Of a stretch of 64,000 nucleotides of DNA, positions 35,986 through 47,623 are shown in pieces. The stretch's first letter is position 1. Every line of letters begins with the position of its first letter. The notes beneath the pieces are model-generated. The model ran no database searches. It saw only the letters and a list, made by a program, of their open reading frames with translations, and was not told where the DNA came from. The position numbers and the translations under genes are program-made. The DNA comes from Chytridium lagenaria (lineage: Eukaryota; Chytridiomycota; Chytridiomycetes; Chytridiales; Chytridiaceae): the NCBI GenBank assembly GCA_025449115.1, contig JAHLKC010000060.1, positions 124,001 through 188,000 of the forward strand, read 5' to 3'.

Positions 35986-38085
35986 ATGCACTTGGTCTCT
36001 TCGTCCGTCAAGGCGATAGGCAGCAGCCGAACATGCGCGGTACCAATGATGCGCCATCGATCCGCTACGACGGACGCGGTATCATCCGCTAAAGGAACGA
36101 AAGGAAAATTGGCATCACCACGGAAAAAGTTCAATACGTCGAAGAATTTGCTGGATCCCAGCCTAGATGGTGCCGATCCTGTAATCTGCCTTCAGAATGC
36201 CATCAAGCTGGTCATCCCATGGGCAGCGCACAAATCCCTGGATGCGTGTATTCAAAAGACCTAAATACCCTCGAGTCCGATGAAGAAAAGAAGGGACAGG
36301 GGACCTTCTCTTAAATCGACTTGCTCCCAATGAGGTCTCCTCGGCATTCATGCTGCTTCATAGCAATCGATTTGAGTTTGGAAACAGAAGACGACAGTCG
36401 AAGCGGAAACATTGAGACTAGCTCAGGGTGTGTCGACGATTTTGGAAGGAGGTTTAAGGAATCCCGAGACCTATATTCGAGCCAATACAGCCGGTGTCAG
36501 TGCCAAGTTCAAGTCCGGAAAGCTTTCTGAGGGATACAAAGCTGCAGCAGATCTTTACTTTAAAGCAAAGCAGTTGAAGGGTAGCCCGAAAGATATGTCC
36601 CTCGTGCTTACCGCTGCGATTCGAGGACTGTCCACACATGGGAAAGTTGAACATGCAGCTGCTTTGTTGGAGAAGATGATCGAACAATATTCTCTTGCGG
36701 CAACTTCAAATACTGTGATGCACTTATTTAAGAACCTGGGATACATGGGAAAAGTAAATGAGGCTGTGGCCTTGTTTGAATTGATGAAGGAGAGGAATGT
36801 TCAGCTTGACGAGCGCATGCTGGCTGGTATTATTCACGGGTATGCGCATGAAAGGAAAATATCTGCGGCATCAAAGTACTTTAATGGTGAGTTTTCATGC
36901 CACTTGTTCAGCTTCTTTTTTCTATAACTCTTATCAATACAAATTAACCATCCTCTTCCTTTACTTCTGTGGTTTACAGAAATAACTAGACTTGGCCTCA
37001 CAGTGGGGACGGAATCATACGAAGGAATGATCCGCGCTCATGCTCTCCGCCTTCAACCTGCCGATGCCCTTCAAACATTTCGAAATCTCCGTTCCGATGG
37101 ACTCCCGGCATCAACAGGCATCCTCGCCGATCTTACTCGAGTTTACGGAGCAACAGGAGATTTGACCAACGCCATCAAGTTTTTCAATAAAAATGAAAAC
37201 GTTCGTGGATTTAGGCAGGGTGCTGATATGGTCAGTGCTGCCGTCGATGCCTTCGCCTTCAATGGGGAACTAGTATCTGCATGGAGACAGGCCAACATTG
37301 GTGTGGAGAAGATTGGAGCTTTCCAATTCCTTACGCCTGTTCATTTGAGGGTCTATCAATAGTTCATGCGTCGCTGGATGCTGGGGCCGTTGCCACTACG
37401 CTCGCAAACGCCGGTATCAAAGCTTCCCACAGGCCCGCGTTCGCCGTCACTCTTGCCAGGGCCCTTCTTTCGGATGTCACAACGTCTGGCGAGTTAGAGG
37501 AGGCTCGCGATATCCCCATTCTACCTTCAGGGTCGGCCCGTCCTGACATTCGCGTCGCCGCTGAAAAGGCTCTTGCTATTCTCTCTGAGATCACTTCTGA
37601 GAAGGGTGCCCTTACCCGGCACCGGCGCCGACGTCACCGCTTCCCTAGTACACCCGAAAGTCGTTCTTGGACGCGCTTTCGATGCTACATCGCCGCTCAT
37701 AACGCCCTCGGTAACTACGACCAAGCGATCTCTGCATTTGAGTCTTTGAGAAGACGAAAACTCCGGTTATTCGGAAAGCGTGTGAACACCTTCTTGCTGC
37801 TGGTTCCGCGAAGAAGGACAAGGCAGTTGTTTCAATGCTGTTCAACTGCTGAGAAGCAGGGGGGATTTGAGCGCCGGCGCTATTGAGAATCTGATAAGGT
37901 CTACGGGAATGGCAGTGGGAGGTGGGAAGATTGTAGGGTCAGATACCGCCGAAACGGGTGTCGGGAAGGTTTCTGAGGTGGTGCAGAGTTGGGTTGCGGA
38001 AGGTGGCGTGCCATCAGCCAGGCAGCCTGTGCTTTCAGCTTACATCGAGAAGAGGAAACTTAATCTCTTAATGGATAATATTTAA
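35986..38085 (+). CDS. mitochondrial PPR protein
   Basis: The ATG at 35986 starts a basic, Ser/Arg-rich leader (MHLVSSSVKAIGSSRTCAVP then MMRHRS) that fits a mitochondrial targeting peptide. The body is helical, with pentatricopeptide-like repeats of about 35 residues: VEHAAALLEKMIEQYSLAAT, VNEAVALFELMKERNVQLDE, AASKYFNEITRLGLTVGTES (across an intron at 36885-36979), DALQTFRNLRSDGLPAST, LTNAIKFFNKNENVRGF, and later YDQAISAFESLRRRK. It ends at 38085. PPR proteins bind single-stranded RNA and serve organelle transcript processing or translation. Frame breaks occur near 36260, 36415, 37310, 37610 and 37870. It sits inside the cluster family but shares none of its motifs. Confidence 0.75.
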
Positions 38086-38665
38086 ATGGTGTGGGAGGAA
38101 ATGTGTTCTGGCTATATTATTGTACTCCTATCGCTGCGGTCTATTTTTGAGAGGATAAATAAAGTAATACTTCGTTTCTCCAGTAATTTATTTCAGGCTG
38201 CTACCCAAAAAAGCAGTATCTATATTAGTTATTGCTCTTTGTTGTCAGGCAAACTCTATGATCACTTTCGGCGTGGAAGCTGCGGTTTGATATTTTTTAA
38301 GCTATTTGACTAACTACGTATAATGTTGATACCTATTAGACCTCGGTTTTTCTCATTTGTTTGTGTTTTTTTTTTTTATTGGTAGGAAGGAAGGAAGGAA
38401 GGAAATAGTTGATCAAAGGGAGTGCAGGTAGCCGAAGGTCGAAGCCTTGGAGCCTGCGTGCAAAGGAGAGAGCTTATAATTCTGCAATTGAATAGTGCAG
38501 TGACAAGATGTGGGTAGGTGTCTTAATTTTTATGGACACGTCAAAGCGTCACCAATTACCAGTTACTTCACGTTGGCTGATGGCATTTTTACGTGATGGC
38601 GACGCACCATATGATGAGGCCACAGAGTAATGATATGTGTTTACATATGTGAGCATCTCATGGCC
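38086..38665. other. convergent intergenic region with (GGAA)n
   Basis: Contains a (GGAA)5 microsatellite at 38385-38404; otherwise AT-rich and without genes. Confidence 0.6.
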
Positions 38666-40032
38666 CTATGATGAGTTTTTTTTATTCGACTTCGCCTTTC
38701 TCCAAATAAAGCAGCAATTCATGTCATCCTCTTCTGCAGCGCCTTTCTCGGACACGGCAATATTGGGATCGAATAAGATATTCTGAACATTCAAACTTGC
38801 ATGTCCAACCGCCAATGATCCCGTCATGTCTTTCGAACCAGAATCGGCCGCGTCTCCGCTATCAATTCGTGGCATGCAGAGCTCCTCATTTTCTTTGAAA
38901 AAAGGGAATCCTGACGTCTCCGCCGATCGGCGGAGAGTAAACGAGTAACGTTCCTGCTCGATGCAATCACGTGGGGATTAGGCAGTGATGTGTAGGGTTT
39001 CTTCCTAATTTCCTGGGTAAAGTTAGGAGCCATTTTTTAATTGCGCTTACTGGAATCGCTGCGGGAGGGGTTTCGATATCATGTATATGACCGCTAGATT
39101 TCGATGTAGAAACCTCCATCGAGGATATAACGTCTTCGTCAGGACAAAAATCGACACACAGAGGTGAACTTTGAAGCACTCCATTATTCGTGGATAAATA
39201 CTCGGAAGAGGCTATATGTAATGAAGATGTTGTCCCAGATTCTTTGGAAACCGTTCCATCAGACGACCGCGTAGTATCCATGCTTCCTGACCCTTCGGAA
39301 CCATAACGATGAATTCGAGACTTGAGACTTTGTATTGACGGGCTGTCATGAACAGTTCCTGAGGCAGAGGAATATCCAGAGCGGTCGGCCGAGTTCTTGT
39401 GGGTGGTGAGAGAACGATGATGTTTAGGAGGAGCTTTAGAGTCAGCCGAATTTCGCCGGAGCACAGGCTCATTATCTTTATTGGAAGAGAGCTTTCCTTT
39501 ACTGCATGTTGTGGCGTACTTTGGTGCGATAATAGTGAGCTGTTGTCAACAGAAGCCCATCGTTTTTTGCTGTAGGGTGCGTTTCCCTTGCTAGATGTTA
39601 CTTTAGCTAATTCGCCACTGCTGGAATTAACGATTTCGATAATTTTGTTATCTTCGAGGCGCATCTCAACAACTTCTCCCTCTGATGCCATTTGAATCAA
39701 CTGCAGCTTCCAAGGCTATTTCAAAATAAAAACGCCTACCTTCTCAATATTATTCCTGTGAGTCATCTTTTTTGTAACCGGATCGATGATGGTTCTGGGA
39801 GAGATCCGGTGGTAACTAAGTAATTCACCCTAAGTTGACCGTTTGATTGGTGTGAGACAAATGGAGAGCACTCCTCCGCTTCCTTGCAAGTAGAGACAAC
39901 TACAAGTAAATATGCCACGCAAAAAGAATGCGGAATGAATACACGATTTGCTTCGTGTCCGTTATTTTCAGCATGCCGCAAACTTTCCCAAACTGGCTCG
40001 TATTCAGACAGAGATGGACGCATAAGGAACAC
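38666..40032 (-). CDS. cluster family member B (PRIDS motif, CCF-basic tail)
   Basis: The reading from the minus-strand ATG at 40032 has an ordered N-terminal part (YEPVWESLRHAENNG; HSFCVAYLLVVVSTCKEAEE), a short exon (SPRTIIDPVTKKMTHRNNIE), an intron, then PWKLQLIQMASEGEVVEMRL. A long Ser-rich region (KNSADRSGYSSASGTVHDSP) follows, then ELCMPRIDSGDAADSGSKD (about 38820-38887) and the C-terminus MNCCFIWRKAKSNKKNSS at 38666. The PRIDS motif and the CCF-plus-basic tail tie it to members A, C and D. The CC next to basic and aromatic residues suggests S-palmitoylation and membrane binding (inference). Frame breaks lie near 39800, 39480, 39030 and 38880. The N-terminal domain is not recognised and might belong to a separate gene. 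Confidence 0.5.
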
Positions 40033-40143
40033 CTTGCTGCTGTTGTTTAATGGGAAAAGAATTTTACAAGCTTATCATACTAGAATGGGTTTTATGAAAT
40101 GGAGAAAATTACATAAACGTCTACACCAAACTTCTTCAGTTCG

Positions 40144-41056
40144 TTATTGTTTAAAAGATTTCCGAAAGCCAAAACAACAGCAGCAAGAAGGTTCATGAAA
40201 TCTCGTCTCCACATCAACCCTTCTCACTTGGTTCATTTGAGTCAGCTCCTTGTCCTTCAGATCCTGGCTCGAGAGAAAGTGTTGTGATGGGCCATCAAGC
40301 TATTTGTGCTCAATCGACTTGCGTGATAAATCTTCGGCTTCATTCCAACCAGCGCTTTCAAGGCGAGGCAGCGCAGAGCATCGCGGCGATTTCCTGAAGC
40401 TGCTCGCGGGTTTCAATCCTTTTCTTTTGTCCGAGACATTGTTTTGGCCAAGAAAAGATTGGGATCGAAGAACTTGTGTTAAAGGACTTGCTTCATAGCC
40501 GTTGGCTTGTGCTGATGCGATTGTGGTTTTTGAATCCTGAAGATAAGCCTTTAATATTAGTATATGTCCGAAGGTTTTACCTTACCAACTGACTCCTTTG
40601 AACTCTTAAGCCAAGCTAGATCTTGGGATGCAAGAACGTCTGAAGATAGCTTTTGAAAGAAAGTGTGCGCGACTTGATCAGCTGCATTTGGGGTTGAAGG
40701 CTGATGCCTCTGTGCTTTGACTGTTATCGATGCATGGCACTATGCCTCCGAGATTTGATGGGAACGTAAGTGGTATCAACCTTTCGGTAATCGCGAAGGG
40801 TTTTGAGAGGTTAAAGTTGTTTTTCGCACACCGAACAAAGTAAAGTCTCTCTTCTCAAATGGTGGGATCGACGAGGAGTACGTCTACGGAAGTATATGCC
40901 CTTCAAACGATACACATCTGCTCCTTGAAGCCACACTCCCTTCAAACGTCTGCTCCGGGGGAGAATCACTTCTTCAATGATTTTAAGTGGCCGGCTTCCA
41001 GCAGGCACGAAATCTGGGTTATCGAGGTAATCCAAGAAGGCTTCCAAAGCCGTCAT
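40144..41056 (-). CDS. cluster family member D (DY module, LPRLESAG, CCCCF tail)
   Basis: It starts at 41056 with MTALEAFLDYLDNPDFVPAG, the family N-terminal module (E-x-x-x-DY-x-x-x-x-DF-x-P). The middle is poorly resolved. Near the end are RCSALPRLESAGWNEAEDL (about 40340-40380) and QMNQVRRVDVETRFHEPS followed by CCCCFGFRKSFKQ and a TAA at 40144-40146. One in-frame TAG near 40306 (after SIEHK) and breaks in the 40500-40900 region interrupt the reading. It thus carries all three family landmarks: N-terminal module, LPR-motif and Cys-rich basic tail. Function unknown; a membrane-tethered protein is likely. Confidence 0.5.
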
Positions 41057-41211
41057 ATGAGCTATCGCAGTTCAGAGCGTCGTCATCCAACAGAATCGAG
41101 TTTACTCTCACGATTTCGATGTGGCTTGGTCTAATAATCCTTTGCAGATCTTTGGTCACCCCGTTTACACTTCGCACCAGCCGAGCTTCCGCCATTAACT
41201 CCCACAACATA

Positions 41212-42657
41212 TTACCCAGATACTTTATTGCGAGATTTCCGTTTGAAGAGAAACGCGAAGCAACATAGTTGATCTTTCTCTGACCTCTGCCGCGACGTGT
41301 CAGAAGCAGATTTGATGATTTCAGGTTCAATTAAGGGCTTCTTGGTTGAAACGTCATTCGTACCATTTGAATTAAGCTCTTTAGAAGGGTGAAGGTCTTG
41401 TGGATATCTCGAGATTGCTTGGTTGACGACAATCGGATCCGTAATCTTCGGCGAGTCCGTTTCGTTATGCAAAATAGAAGATGGTAAATCGCCATTAAGA
41501 ACCAATTCTGGCAATATTGCAACGTCTTCAGGAGAAAGTATGGTGTTTAATTTTGAATGACCGGTTGGTCCGAGTTCTTTAGATCCTTCGACGTCTCCTG
41601 ATCCAGCACTGTCGATGCGAGGGAGATGAGGAGGATGCGGAAACGCTCTTGCACTATCCGTAGACATTCGTCTTTGACGCCTAGTGAAACCTCCACTGCT
41701 ACTATTGCTTCCAGTACCTTTGACCAAACCGGAGTAAGCGGGAGAATTAAAATCGGCCACGGCAGTACAGTTTGCGTGAGGATCTTCCATGTTGGATTCC
41801 TGTTGAAATAATACAGATTCATAAGTGAATAATGAAATGGATAAACAAACAATCTTTCACCTTTGGACTACTGCCAGTGGTGCTTATCGAACTCCTGGAG
41901 GACTTTGAGGACATTGTGCTTTGGCTCTTATGGCTCTTGCTGCTTTTTTGACTCCTCACACTCCCCCGACGTTCGACGGAACCTCGTTTGCTTAAACTTC
42001 TGATAAGTTCAGGAGGATCAAGGACAGAAGAGATTCTCCCGAGGCGACGACCAAGAGACGAATTCCACTCCTCAGCTTTCTGACGTCCCAATGATGGCGT
42101 GGTCTCTTCAGGTAGCTGCTGTACAGGAGCAGATGTGGATCTACTGGAGCCTTGCTCGATACAGAAGTCACTGATGTGGGATGAAGGCTAATACTGGAGC
42201 ATTCAAACTTCGCCATAATGTCTGCTCGCATACAGTCCGTCGACACAAAGGCGAGGATAGCTAACCGAGCCTCTGACTCAGAATTCAAGCTCCCCCACCT
42301 ACCATCAGTAGTGCCTATATCATCGAATCTTGTAGCGTCTGTGCTGCGACGGCGTGAACGAGTATCAGCTGCCGCTTCTAATGTATAGTTTTTCCCCAGT
42401 TTATACTTGAACATACAGATGGAGAAAGGTGTGGTAATATTGACCGATGCGCGGTGGATGAAAAGGAAGAAACGCTAGCGGTGAGAGATGGCCCTCTGGC
42501 CTCATCAAGCTCGAGAGCGATTGCATCACTATGATGGGTGTTAGTAAGTAGTTGATTATACAGACTACAGCACTCACGCGTAGTTTATTTTTGATGAAGG
42601 AATAAAGTCGATCTTATCCACGTAGTCAAAGATAGATTCTTGGAGTGCGGTCGACAT
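41212..42657 (-). CDS. cluster family member C (DY module, LPRIDSAG, CCF-basic tail)
   Basis: Exon 1 (42578-42657, 80 nt, phase 2) reads MSTALQESIFDYVDKIDFIP then SSKINYA, the best example of the module. The next exon continues DAIALELDEARGPSLTASVS. After frame changes come SRRRSTDATRFDDIGTT, SESEARLAILAFVS, and a Ser-rich region (RRGSVRSQKSSKSHKSQSTM). After an intron at about 41862-41802 it reads DPHANCTAVADFNS, the motif PHPPHLPRIDSAGSGDVEG (41602-41625), and ends DQLCCFAFLFKRKSRNKVSG at 41212. Length is about 450 residues. The CCF tail next to Lys/Arg suggests palmitoylation plus electrostatic membrane binding. No known domain recognised. Confidence 0.58.
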
Positions 42658-42820
42658 GGCTGGATGTATCTCACCTGCCTTGATGCACTTCGTCTTTCAT
42701 ATATATGAAAAAAGGGGGATGTTTGAAGAAGTGACTCACATACTGAACGTTGTTATTTTTGGATTCGGTTGACTACCTAAGACGTCTTTTGAGTTTCTGA
42801 CCACTGGGATTGGGTATAAA

Positions 42821-43078
42821 TCAATAGTAAATATTTACTATAGTTTTGTAAAGTGTCGTTTTTTTGCACGCACTGCATCCGGAACTCTCCATGGACGCCT
42901 CTTTCAAAGTTTCGGAATTCCGTTTATTCGCTACTATTAACCACCAACTTTCGCTCGAGCCCCGCTTAAACATATCTTGTTCCGTTCTCCTTGCTACATC
43001 TTCGTCACTTAAGGGGTACTGACCAGCTTTAACTCCAGTTAATTGTCTCTTGCTTCGTTTCTTCCGACGTCGTGTCAT
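42821..43078 (-). CDS. small basic protein, possible family fragment
   Basis: An 85-codon frame: MTRRRKKRSKRQLTGVKAGQ, then a mixed-charge middle (PLSDEDVARRTEQDMFKRG; SESWWLIVANKRN) and a C-terminal SSGCSACKKTTLYK. Composition looks coding. The two Cys followed by Lys recall the CC-basic tails of members B-D. It might be a downstream exon of member F or a separate gene. The start at 43078 is the only in-frame ATG near the 5' end. Confidence 0.35.
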   Translation of the reverse strand: MTRRRKKRSKRQLTGVKAGQYPLSDEDVARRTEQDMFKRGSSESWWLIVANKRNSETLKEASMESSGCSACKKTTLYKTIVNIYY

Positions 43079-43197
43079 TTTGCTACATCTTCTTCACTGT
43101 TGGGTCTGGCCACTCTTATTAAGCAACTTTGGCGTATAAAGAAAATATGGAAAACAATCGCAACAATATTATTCATAAATCTTGAAATTCCCCACCG

Positions 43198-43515
43198 CTA
43201 AAAAACAGGCGTTGTGACCGTTTTCGCCTTCATCGGTGTTCTTTTACCTCGGGTAGGCGTTTTCCACTTGATGACGTTGGGCATGTAACTTGAAGAGACA
43301 ACACGATCACTTGCAACAATGGACAAATGGGAAGAGGTGAGGACGACATCATTGCGTCTCAATTGCTTGTTGTTGAAGCTGATCACAACATCCCTTATGT
43401 GCAAATGCTCCATTAGGCTTCTATTTGGAGCTGCTTACCTATACGTAATTCCATCGTATGGTTCAAAGTCGACTTTTTCTACGTGGTCAATTAGTACGGA
43501 TTCTTGGGGAGCCAT
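43198..43515 (-). CDS. cluster family member F, stand-alone DY-module protein (85 aa)
   Basis: Two exons, 43439-43515 (77 nt) and 43198-43378, joined by a 60-nt GT-AG intron in phase 2, give an uninterrupted 85-residue protein. The N-terminus MAPQESVLIDHVEKVDFEPY is the family module with DH in place of DY. The rest is Ser/Val-rich then basic (KWKTPTRGKRTPMKAK), ending VTTPVF. It has neither the LPRIDSAG motif nor a Cys tail. As the only member readable without corrections, it best supports the exon structure of the family. Confidence 0.55.
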
Positions 43516-43880
43516 CTGCAGTTTTTGAAGATAGTATTGACGATTTGTGAACATCCGTTGAGTTAATTCACGGCGTGGGATAACCTTACAAAGATTGTTA
43601 GAGAGTTACAATGCCACATGAGGAGCTGAGAAATAGCTGGCGTTGATATTTCACTATATATATGTGAATAAATGCAAACTCTACACGCGTATGGAGCATA
43701 TATTTCAATGAATTTTGGACTTAATTTTTATAACCGACGTGCGGCAGCTGCAGCATGACGGCGCTCATATGCTCTGCTGCATGCAGGTATTCCAAATTCA
43801 ACTTCAGCCGTTAACTCTACAATAGCTGTGCACATTTTATAGCAGAAGCACCCGACTGGAACAGCATAAACAGCAGAGTA

Positions 43881-44346
43881 TCATACAGGGTACCGGTCTT
43901 TTCCACGGCGGATGAGCTCCATGCTATTTGCTAGATTAAGTTTTGGCGAGACGTACCGCGTAAAGCCATACACGCTCATCCATGCTCGTTGCAGCATTCT
44001 AATTTGTTTGAGCAAGCTCCTGCAGCTAGAAAAACGTCCGCCTTGAGAAGCGAGTATTCTCTGCACCCAAGTATGCTCACATGTGATGCCTCTCTTTAAT
44101 CCTGGGGCAGCCCGAGCTTCGTCTGCGGATCATTAAATTCACACAACGACATATGTAGTCATCCACCGACTCCTGAAAAGCTTCATCTACTCTTATATTG
44201 ATAGACACGATAAGCACGCTTTCTGAAATTATAATGAGAACACGCGTAATCTTAATATGCTCATGAAAATCCCATTCTTTGCCGCGAATAATTATCGGAG
44301 CTTTCTCTGGGGTTGCAATCCAGTTTATGTATGTATAGAGACTCAA
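43881..44346 (-). CDS. possible degenerate family member H
   Basis: A minus-strand frame contains VDEAFQESVDDYICRCVNLM at about 44125-44185, matching the module core ESVDDY, followed by SSGCPRIKERHHM and a stop at 44077. A second frame continues to 43881 (LLKQIRMLQRAWMSVYGF). Sequence around it does not look like the Ser-rich bodies of other members, and no splice pattern is clear. It may be a truncated copy. Confidence 0.25.
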
Positions 44347-44395
44347 TAAATGTCAAACACTTTGAATGGAGTACTATGAGCGCCTTTTATTCTCG

Positions 44396-47300
44396 TTAAA
44401 GCAGTGTACATCGACATTTCACGTTATCACCATCACTATTAGGCCTTTTTCTTAAAGATGTCTCTTCCTTGACATCCACTTGCATATTCTCAGAAGCTGA
44501 AGCAGGGCGATGAGTTTGCCCTGCTACTTCCGACCTAGTGGCAATATTTTGATCTTCTACCGGCAACGGAGAAGTGGCGACGTCTTCGTGTCTAAACAGT
44601 GAGAAATTCGGTCGCAGAAACGGCAGCTGAGTTTGCTCTTCAACACTATCACCTTCGTCATGTATAGACGCCCAAGTCACGAGGCCCTCCAGCAGAGGAT
44701 TTGACTGCTCAGCTCTGATGGCGAAAGAACTGAAATTGTGCAAGGTTTCATATTCTGGGTATTTAGAAGGTGTGAAAGCCTTTTGGGGATCGTTCTGAAC
44801 ATCACCAGAGTCGTTCACGGTCGAACTGTCTACCGCAATTGAGTAGGCGAGTTTTGACGGCCTTATAGACGACACTGATGCTATCGATCTTCTTGATGCA
44901 TCTGGACTTTGGCGACTATGAAGATGTTTTCTCAATGAAATTGATGCACCAAGAATTGACAGAGGGGTACCAGTATCTTGGTCCATATTGATTGGAAATA
45001 TGCCTTCGATAAGTTTGCCAGAAGGCAGGTGCTCCGAGAGTGAAAGCTCAGCGCTCTGACGGTATCTAGAATCTCTAACATTCGGGGCTTGACGTTGGAC
45101 GACTTCTTGCGGTTTTGAAAGCTCCGTCGATTTTCTACCATCAACAGCATCAGAAGTCGAATTTCGAATTGATTTTCGACCACGCTCTTAAAACTATTAC
45201 TTACGTAAATAAAGCGAGGTCCTGGTTAGGAGGGTTGTCATTGCATCTAAAAAAAAAACCGATACAACGAAATGGGTCCCAAATAAATTATAATGAAGCA
45301 GTTTGGAAAATGGAAAAATCAGAAAACATACCGTAGTGGTTTAGTAGTTTCGATACGACTATCTCTTGATTCATCTACTATTGGTGGATCGTCAATATGC
45401 ATTGTTATTTCGTATAACCTGGACGGAGGCCGTCCAGCTTTAGAAGCTCTTGCCATCGGTACATCTAAGCTACTCCTTCGCGACCGCGTAAGTGGTGTCT
45501 GTATCGGAGATGCGTTCGATGGCGACTTAATTACTTCCGCCATATCAAGTATTGATAACAACTGAGTAGGCTCGAGGTCAGTTTCTAAGATATTTTGCGG
45601 ACAAATGAGAAAAAGATTAAATATTATATAAAGAGCAAGCCAAATAGCTTGAATTATCAAAAAGATTATAAGAATAAACAATTATACCTCGGACTTTCCC
45701 TTCAAAAGATCCCGGCGGTCTATCCGCCGAGGATACAGATCGAAAGCCGGTAGAATCACAACTACTCCTTCGCTGACGAGATATAAGATGTGACGGTAGG
45801 GCAGTCTGCGGGTCGTATTCAGTAGAACCCATTTGCGAAGATTGCGCTAAAATGGACGTTTGGCTATAGTTATTTGAAGAATAAATTGAAATCAGCTCGT
45901 CTGCGGAGGTAGCGGTTGTTCTGGATGCCCTCAGTTGGGCAATTTCAGCGCAAAAGCGGAACTTCGAGCCATTAAGTACGTCATTCTTGCTCTTAAATAT
46001 GCTTGATACATCCCTAGAAAAATACGAATATTGTATAAGAACTTAATAATTGTATTACTCACTTACACACTCATTCCCATATTTGCAGCATAATCTTCCA
46101 ATGCTTCCCGGATAGAATTTGTATCCGGTACCACATCTTCAACTAAAGCGGCCACCTCGTCGACTGTTGTTCTGTCAAAAAGTCGCGAATGGGGACGGGA
46201 TCCAGAGGAGCGTGGAGACAAAGAAAATATGTCCCCACTGCGTCTCCTTAGTCTTGGTGAAGAATTCTGATCCATTAATGCCGCTTCAGACAATATTTTT
46301 TCCTTAGAAGTTCCAATGATATTGAGAGGTGCAATGCTCACTTGCTCATTCGTATCTTCAGAAGCTTTTTCTGATTTAGTTTGGCTTAAAACTGTGTGTT
46401 TAGCCGTTGCATCATCAATAATAGAATTCTTACAAGCATTCAACGGACTTTGAAGTTGCTGACAGATGAGGATGTTTCTTAACTTCAGGAACCATTTCCT
46501 GTTTAACATGAGGTGAAGTAATGGCTGATGAGTGCCTAGGTGCATGATGTGTATGAGTACGTCGAGGGGAACCGCTTTTAGACGCCTTTCGAAACAAAGA
46601 ACCTCTGCGCTTTATGCCAAATGCTTTTTCATCTTTCATTTCGACAGAAGCTTCAAGCAGAGAGTGGTGATCGGATAGTGCGTCATTTTGAATTTGACCA
46701 GAAGCAGAAACAGATACAGTTTGACGAACCAAGTGTTTGTAAAAACGAAACCCTATAAGGTGGAATTAAATACGCGCATAACCATTTTAAATACCGGTCG
46801 AGATTTCTTTGCCTTCTACTTCATCATTTCCCCTAAAATATAACGAAGTAGTCAGTGATTAATATCACACAAAGGATGAGAAATGGAAAATCATGGGACA
46901 CTACAAATCAACAGACTTACTTTTGGAACTCCAATTTCTGTGTGTAGTCCAAAATAGTCTCGATGTTCGAAGTTAAGCCCTGGTTCTGAGAGCACCCAAA
47001 GTTTAAACGCTTTTCATCCGTAGATTCCGCAGTATCTTGCATCAGCGATGCAATTCTGGCCCCTTCCACATACTCAAACTCCCTTTCCAAATTTCGAATA
47101 ATATCCCCCATCTTCTCAGAGTCCAAAGACTTCCCCTCCACCTCGATTCCAGCAGAGGAAGGACGAATGACATGGGAATTCAAATTGATTGATCCTTCCG
47201 GAATTTTGGCGTCGCCCTTTGATGGCCGAATCTTATTCTTGGGCTGTTTTTCCAAACGCGCCGGCAATGTCGCTATACCATCATAAGACGGCGTGCGGCC

Positions 47301-47623
47301 TTTGCCAACGCCTTCTTTCAATGATCCGCTGGCTGACCTTTCAGAACCCCGTATGTTGTTCTCCGTAGCATGAAAGCGGGACATACCAGAAGTTGATCTA
47401 GTGAGGTCTAACCAAGCATCAGCTTTTGCTTTGGCAAGCGTTCTCCCAATAACTCACTGCTGATTCTCTGATCGACCGAGGTAGCTCGCCGTGTAAGCCT
47501 ATATTTCGCATTAAATGTGCATCAAACACAGCAAGGGGGAATAAAAAAGGCGGCTTACGCAGGAAGCTGCTTTTCCCCAACATAATCATCCACTGTCTCA
47601 CGCAGTGCCGACGCAGAAGACAT
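44396..47623 (-). CDS. cluster family member I, large CaaX protein with three DY modules
   Basis: The reading from an ATG at 47623 has module 1 (ALRETVDDYVGEKQLP; phase-2 intron), a Ser-rich body, IIRNLEREFEYVEGARIASL, and module 2 (NIETILDYTQKLEFQ; phase-2 intron, then the tiny exon GNDEVEGKEIST, phase 1). A Ser/His/Lys-rich body (KRRGSLFRKASKSGSPRRTH) and module 3 (SIREALEDYAANMGMS; phase-2 intron) follow. Later exons read DVSSIFKSKNDVLNG, LISRQRRSSCDSTGF, ETDLEPTQLLSILDMAEV and RTSL-rich segments. The last exon (about 45180-44396) contains RPSKLAYSIAVDSSTVNDSG and ends NVKCRCTLL. CTLL fits a CaaX box with X = Leu (geranylgeranylation), with a second Cys two residues upstream. Frame breaks occur near 47440, 46440 and 45250. 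Function unknown. Confidence 0.55.
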
